This document shows positions 33,101 through 36,329 of a DNA stretch of 36,329 nt, piece by piece; positions within the stretch are counted from its first letter, which is position 1; every line of letters begins with the position of its first letter. A program made the position numbers and the translations under genes. The stretch comes from CAMLDH01 sp966250375. GTDB taxonomy: Bacteria; Pseudomonadota; Gammaproteobacteria; Burkholderiales; Burkholderiaceae_D. The stretch covers positions 1 to 36,329 of the forward strand of contig CBINHE010000045.1 of assembly GCA_966250375.1 (NCBI GenBank), given 5' to 3'. Under the pieces are notes generated by a model. It ran no database searches. It had not been told where the DNA came from and saw only the letters and a program-made list of their open reading frames with translations.

Positions 33101-34230
33101 GCCTCGACCACGTCAATGACTTCCTGAACCGAAACGCCGGCAACTTCAGCAACATCGTCTGCGCGTGCGGGGCGGCGGGTGTCGCGCTTGCCGACGCCGC
33201 GCTCAGTCAGGCGGCACAACATTGCCTTGGCAATGTGTTGCTGGCGTTCCGTCAAGCTGGCCAATACCTGATCGGCATGATGGGAGAGCGCTGCCGACAA
33301 TGCACCGACAGCTTCATAATCTGCCGTCATCATGATTGCCGGTGGCGAACTGCCTTCGGTTGGAGGGAGTGGAATGGTGGATGGACTGCGCTTCTTGACA
33401 CGCGCCCACATGCGCATGAGAGCATGCTGGAGGAGCGGCAATTGATCCGAATCGGAGCCAATATCATTTAACAAGCGGTTGACCAAGGCGGGCTCGACGT
33501 CGCCGCTGAACACATGCGCAGGACCGACAATCGCAGCGCGGATCTGATCTCTGGAGAGGCGGGGTGTCAGGAATTGGCTCTCGTTGATTGTTTCCGGTAA
33601 GCCAGGGAAGAGAGGGCAGTCGCCGAGAAAATCCGAACGCATGGTGATGACGACATAGATCGGCACTTCGCGTTGCGCTGCGCTTGCAAGCAATAACATA
33701 ACGAAGGCTTCGGCTACATCTGCGTTGCCTTGCTCCCGAAAGCGGAAGATCTCTTCGAACTGGTCCACCAGCAGGAGCATATTCCCGGTCGGATGCAATG
33801 GCGTCTCTCGTAGAATCTCGACCAGTCCTAATGGACCACGTCGCAGCATTGCTCTCAGGATAGCGGCCTCATTAGGGTCCTGACCACGTTCCGGCCCAAG
33901 CGCACAAGGTGCGAGCAACGCATCGGCAAGTCGATCAATCGGCTGATCGCCCGGACGCATCTCGACAATACGCCAGCTTGCCCCGGCATTAACGAGAAAT
34001 CCCGTTTCCAAGCCAGCGATCATCCCCGCCCGCACAAGAGAGGGTTTTCCGCATCCGGAAGGACCAACAACAGCGATGAAATGGGCGTGCTGAAGCTTCT
34101 CCAGCAGTTGGTCCGTATGCTGTTCACGCCCGAAGAAAATCTCCGCTTCCTCGTGACAGAAGGGACGCAGCCCAGGATAAGGGGCAGTTACCTGTTTTAT
34201 CTGGCTAAGTGAAGGTGAAGGGGCATTCAT
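30103..34230 (-). CDS. STAND NTPase with membrane helix and C-terminal WD40 propellers
   Basis: A 1375-residue protein. It opens with YPGLRPFCHEEAEIFFGRE, the usual start of the nSTAND1 NTPase. A P-loop GPSGCGKPS (56-64) and Walker B LLLVDQFEE (152-160) follow, then the helical STAND region to about 490. A charged coiled coil (about 485-525) leads to one transmembrane helix (529-549, ATIVLVFFVIVTGGLAWWAF). From about 620 onward there are roughly 17 WD40 blades with SPDGK...VW patterns, enough for two propellers. Proteins of this design sense a target through the repeats and signal by oligomerising. Pro63 replaces the Mg-binding Ser/Thr of Walker A, which may abolish normal ATP hydrolysis. It follows the TIR gene by 37 bases and very likely shares its transcript. 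The ribosome site is weak. Confidence 0.9.
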   Translation of the reverse strand: MNAPSPSLSQIKQVTAPYPGLRPFCHEEAEIFFGREQHTDQLLEKLQHAHFIAVVGPSGCGKPSLVRAGMIAGLETGFLVNAGASWRIVEMRPGDQPIDRLADALLAPCALGPERGQDPNEAAILRAMLRRGPLGLVEILRETPLHPTGNMLLLVDQFEEIFRFREQGNADVAEAFVMLLLASAAQREVPIYVVITMRSDFLGDCPLFPGLPETINESQFLTPRLSRDQIRAAIVGPAHVFSGDVEPALVNRLLNDIGSDSDQLPLLQHALMRMWARVKKRSPSTIPLPPTEGSSPPAIMMTADYEAVGALSAALSHHADQVLASLTERQQHIAKAMLCRLTERGVGKRDTRRPARADDVAEVAGVSVQEVIDVVEAFRQPDRSFLTPPPPVPITAKTVLDIGHESLIRQWHKLDDWVEDEAISAVMYRRLLQTAELWKVGKAALWSNPDLDEALKWRLDRHPTKPWALRYGTGENFDGAMKFLEASEEHAEEVRRQACAAEEARRTQEEHEQLERRQQQAKKLRLTRWATIVLVFFVIVTGGLAWWAFEQKGKADKLLAESHSREIAAYAVRQMSMDPALGLLAAMEAYRTAPTPQAKDVLQQAVTGKWDLQIGKETWGSPLVRATPDGNFVVVWPSTKSLSSDQDVRIWNSATGGEPRVIKASPENPPALSSDGKYAAIADSDTSIRVWNTATGKAVAGPLRVEEKFIESSFSPDGQILSVVTSHNKLNMWETKSWRRLPPIKARSIGIDPIRFSDDSKYLMTMDIDKHWHVWKAENGQEVQIGDGATKFTDVKFSPDGKYIVATTSDGIARLWNMESRAWASLGDKQHAVHSIAFSPDGAQILTIADDNFAQVWSIDRQGNLKKLGETQEKISSDADFSPDGKSILITGLANGAVQVWRNYSKSPITLEDSGREGLSFSQNSRWIVSDGSDGRVKLWDAMTGKIAVDLPVGDQILEVFLGADSRHILATSQDGIVKVWNTPNLESEIDLAQFPVNKDAKFSDSSQATMTPNSKYLLAVIDGVAYVWNTSTGQLKARLRHPAGQVDQAFLSRDGKRAITTSKNEARVWDIETSVLLHALPHKAKLLQADFNGEPDGRMAWTWNIDDGLVKIWNLKGERPVVDAEIPLGKRATYVTISPDAKWLLACMRGCAQVQVRRLPSGEKISELTGHTNGVNNVSFSPDGKFAVSTSLDQTAKVWKVGTWRLIATLKGHHDNVTNVIFSPNGQRLATISSDNSLRMWETATWKPISELPGYDTDPNRTRPGTILTASLSQDGQWLATGMRNGRTQVWDMNAGRAIAKLYPHRGAIINVAFTPDNKEVVTASMDGTIRRHRCDICVPTPELLKLAQQHLNAIGRPMLSQEERLALSEFKGT

Positions 34231-34267
34231 TCATATGCTGAGGGTTTATTGGCAATGACATATCAGG

Positions 34268-35725
34268 CTAACTGCGCAGCTCGACGATAAACTTTCTCAA
34301 GAGATCTCTGTGCACTCCATGACAACAATCGATACTCTGCATTGCCGGCAACCAGAGGCCGATGTCTTCTTTTTCATGGTGCGGGCCCTGCACAATCGCC
34401 AGCGCAGCAAGTGGTTCTTCTCGCTGGCTAAGGATCTTGCGCCCTTCGGCTAGTTGGCGCCGCACCCAGCTAACGGGTGTGTTGCCATGTACCACGATAA
34501 GGCCGCTACAGTTGGCGAGATTCACTTCGAGGTCTTCACGGACATCGGCAGGCTTGGCATGTTCATCAATTAAACGTACCGGTACCGCATGGCCGATGCG
34601 CTCCTCCTGCAGTATTCCGCACAGCTCTTTTGCAAGCGCACTGTCTGATGGGTCGGAATTGACGAAGACATAAATGGGAGCAAGCTTAGTGCATTTTTTT
34701 TGGTGCGCCTCTTCGGAATCGCCTTCCTTTCTCGCCGCCTCAACGACTGCACGTTTGAACTCTTCAATACCACAGGCACGGACCTCGGAACCGATGAGCA
34801 GGTTGTAGTGTTCGGGATGATTGGCCTTTATCTTTTCCAGATCGAGTTCGCGGCTGCGCCACTGAATAATGGGCTGGCGGGCTTTCTTTGCCTGCTCGTA
34901 CTGGAAAATGGGTAAACGGGAAGGCTCGCCAGCGAACTTCTTGCCGCGAACATGACTGAGCAATTGTACAAACAGCTTGCTTTGTCCCAAGTCAGCTTCC
35001 ATATGCTGCCGAAACATTTCACTATCATCGTCCGGGTACGAAATGTCGGGAAGCACGACTAACCCTGCCTGCTTGATGTATGCAACCAGTTCCTCGCGCA
35101 AATCTTCCAGATCATCGGTCACTTCGGCAAGAAAGACTGCCGGTGCAGAGGGCGCAGAGGTTACATGATCGAAACGCAAAGACCGTAGACGACCCAATTC
35201 TTCGCCAAGCTCAAGCCGAAGCTTGTTGAGTATGTCTATATATTTTTGTTCACGCGGTTCAACGACCGGGAAATCAAGTGTGCGGGGATTCCCATTCGTA
35301 TCCGGCATCCAGAATGGATACCCTAGAAGATCGCGAAACTCGGATGGGAAATCATTGCGATCGAGCTTACTTAAATCGACCCGGAATATACGTGACCCTG
35401 CCGCAGATTTCGCACGAATCTCTTTCAAAAACGCATTGCGTTCCCGTGCGCACCATTCGGATTTGAGATACCCAGGCGAGGCAATAACAAGAAGCGTCGC
35501 ACAGTCGCGCAACGCCTCCTCAATTTTTTTTGGGAAAGGCTCATTGCCGGTCAGGCCATGATCCATCCAGATATCAGGATCGCGGCACCCAATCCCCATA
35601 TGCAAGTATTTCTTGAGGTCTTCGGCCAGCGTTGTCACCCAGCCTTTTTCGCCGCCTAACGGTTCATTGTCAATGTGCGCGTAGCTAAGAAATACGTCGT
35701 GCTTGTAGCCTGGAACATATGCCAT
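34268..35725 (-). CDS. TIR-domain protein with further TIR-like/DUF4062-like domains
   Basis: A 485-residue soluble protein with three alpha/beta segments. The first (5-150) is a TIR domain: KHDVFLSYAHIDN, then LLVIASPGYLKSEWCARERNAF, where Glu95 after Trp91 fits the NADase catalytic glutamate. The second (about 195-335) starts AVFLAEVTDDLEDLREELVA and resembles DUF4062/TIR-like domains. The third (about 348-480) has PIYVFVNSDPSDSALAKELC and LANCSGLIVVHGNTPVSWVR, again TIR-like. TIR domains in bacterial immunity cleave or convert NAD. It is the first gene of a pair with the STAND-WD40 protein, suggesting effector and sensor on separate chains. The start at ATG 35725 has only a weak ribosome site. 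The upstream region shows no obvious promoter. Confidence 0.88.
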   Translation of the reverse strand: MAYVPGYKHDVFLSYAHIDNEPLGGEKGWVTTLAEDLKKYLHMGIGCRDPDIWMDHGLTGNEPFPKKIEEALRDCATLLVIASPGYLKSEWCARERNAFLKEIRAKSAAGSRIFRVDLSKLDRNDFPSEFRDLLGYPFWMPDTNGNPRTLDFPVVEPREQKYIDILNKLRLELGEELGRLRSLRFDHVTSAPSAPAVFLAEVTDDLEDLREELVAYIKQAGLVVLPDISYPDDDSEMFRQHMEADLGQSKLFVQLLSHVRGKKFAGEPSRLPIFQYEQAKKARQPIIQWRSRELDLEKIKANHPEHYNLLIGSEVRACGIEEFKRAVVEAARKEGDSEEAHQKKCTKLAPIYVFVNSDPSDSALAKELCGILQEERIGHAVPVRLIDEHAKPADVREDLEVNLANCSGLIVVHGNTPVSWVRRQLAEGRKILSQREEPLAALAIVQGPHHEKEDIGLWLPAMQSIDCCHGVHRDLLRKFIVELRS

Positions 35726-36308
35726 AGGGACTTGTCCGGTCGATTTGCCGGATGGAGGCCATGTTGGTCAAATTTTATGTCGTCTTTCTCATCCATACAT
35801 TGGATGGAATCCGGCGCATTTCTTTCAGAAGCTATTTGCAATTTCTATTCTTCTTCAGGGCCTGCATCGAGCCGGATTGTCATGCACCACGATGAAGTGT
35901 ATTTCCATTTTTTTTGAAATCAAATAGCAGTGCTCTCGATCTGACTAAAGTCAATTAGTGTGAAGATGTCGGGCGCAGATACTGCCAAACCAATAGAGAA
36001 GATCCCCCGGCTCTGCCAGCACATAGTGCGTGGCACATTATTTACTGACTGCCAATCGCTCAAATAAGTGGCCGGCTTTTGCTACCTTTAAAAGGGGGCG
36101 CCTTTAGGGCCTGTCTGGTGAAATATCCTGGCCACCTGTCCTCTGTCGTTTTTGCCTTGCGGGACCGGAAATGGAACTGAAAATAGTTTTATTGCCACTA
36201 AAAAATTGGACTTGCACAGCCAGCACCGCTCTGGAGGCTGTGCAGGATGCGTTTTAGCTGTTGCGCGTCCAAGCCGAATTTTGAAATTTCATTCATGCAG
36301 GATAAACA
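35726..36308. other. Long intergenic stretch with one hairpin
   Basis: No convincing gene on either strand. The only structure I see is TGCACAGCC (36213-36221) pairing with GGCTGTGCA (36236-36244) around a 14-base loop, 64 bases before the next start. That could be a leader hairpin or the end of something upstream. A 35-codon frame at 35960-36067 exists without support. Confidence 0.4.
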
Positions 36309-36329
36309 ATGAACATAAATCGTTCTTCT
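36309..36329 (+). CDS. Start of a gene cut off by the window end
   Basis: ATG at 36309 opens MNINRSS and runs to the last base. GCAGGA about six bases upstream is a good ribosome site, which is why I report it at all. Seven residues are too few to name a product. Confidence 0.45.

Noticed and set aside
35960..36067. 35-codon frame starting GTG AAG ATG TCG
   Set aside because: No ribosome site or recognisable family; short enough to be chance.

Overview
The window looks like a betaproteobacterial chromosome segment, most likely Burkholderiales. This rests on family resemblance of the tamA-tamB pair, the 3-hydroxybutyrate dehydrogenase and the Bcr-type exporter, not on a marker gene, so the order is an inference. 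No tRNA, rRNA or CRISPR array was seen.

Layout. (1) 1-1830: an accessory, more AT-rich end with a frameshifted membrane-protein gene, an open-frame remnant, an intact YciI-like gene, and two palindrome-bounded repeat modules, each lying just downstream of an open frame. (2) 1858-9831: housekeeping-like genes. These are a hypothetical protein, tamB and tamA (outer-membrane protein/lipid transport), 3-hydroxybutyrate dehydrogenase, and a TetR/CecR-type regulator read the other way behind a perfect 16-bp palindrome. (3) 9967-11157: a Bcr/CflA drug exporter.

(4) 11260-28820: one long leftward gene set that I read as a polyketide-lipid synthesis and export locus. In transcription order it has a 39-codon small ORF, a truncated NRPS-type adenylation protein, and a 2503-residue type I PKS (two nitronate-monooxygenase-like barrels, KS, AT, ACP, KR). 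A type III PKS and a dehydratase-phosphopantetheinyl transferase fusion follow. Then come a MacB/LolD-type ABC ATPase, a LolE/FtsX-type permease, a LolA-like periplasmic protein, an outer-membrane beta-barrel and, after a MITE-like repeat, a GT4 glycosyltransferase. Several genes overlap or nearly abut. The model is that the type I PKS builds an acyl chain, the DH fusion dehydrates it and activates the ACP, the type III PKS extends or cyclises it, and the Lol-like proteins carry the product to the outer membrane. Glycosylation is possible. The product is unknown.

(5) 28956-29855: a 113-bp palindromic MITE-like repeat and a di-iron metallo-beta-lactamase-fold (ODP-like) protein. (6) 30103-35725: a two-gene TIR / STAND-NTPase-WD40 pair resembling split antiphage signalling systems. 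The STAND Walker A motif has proline in place of the Mg-binding Ser/Thr. (7) 35726-36329: a largely empty stretch with one hairpin, then the first seven codons of a gene cut off by the window end.
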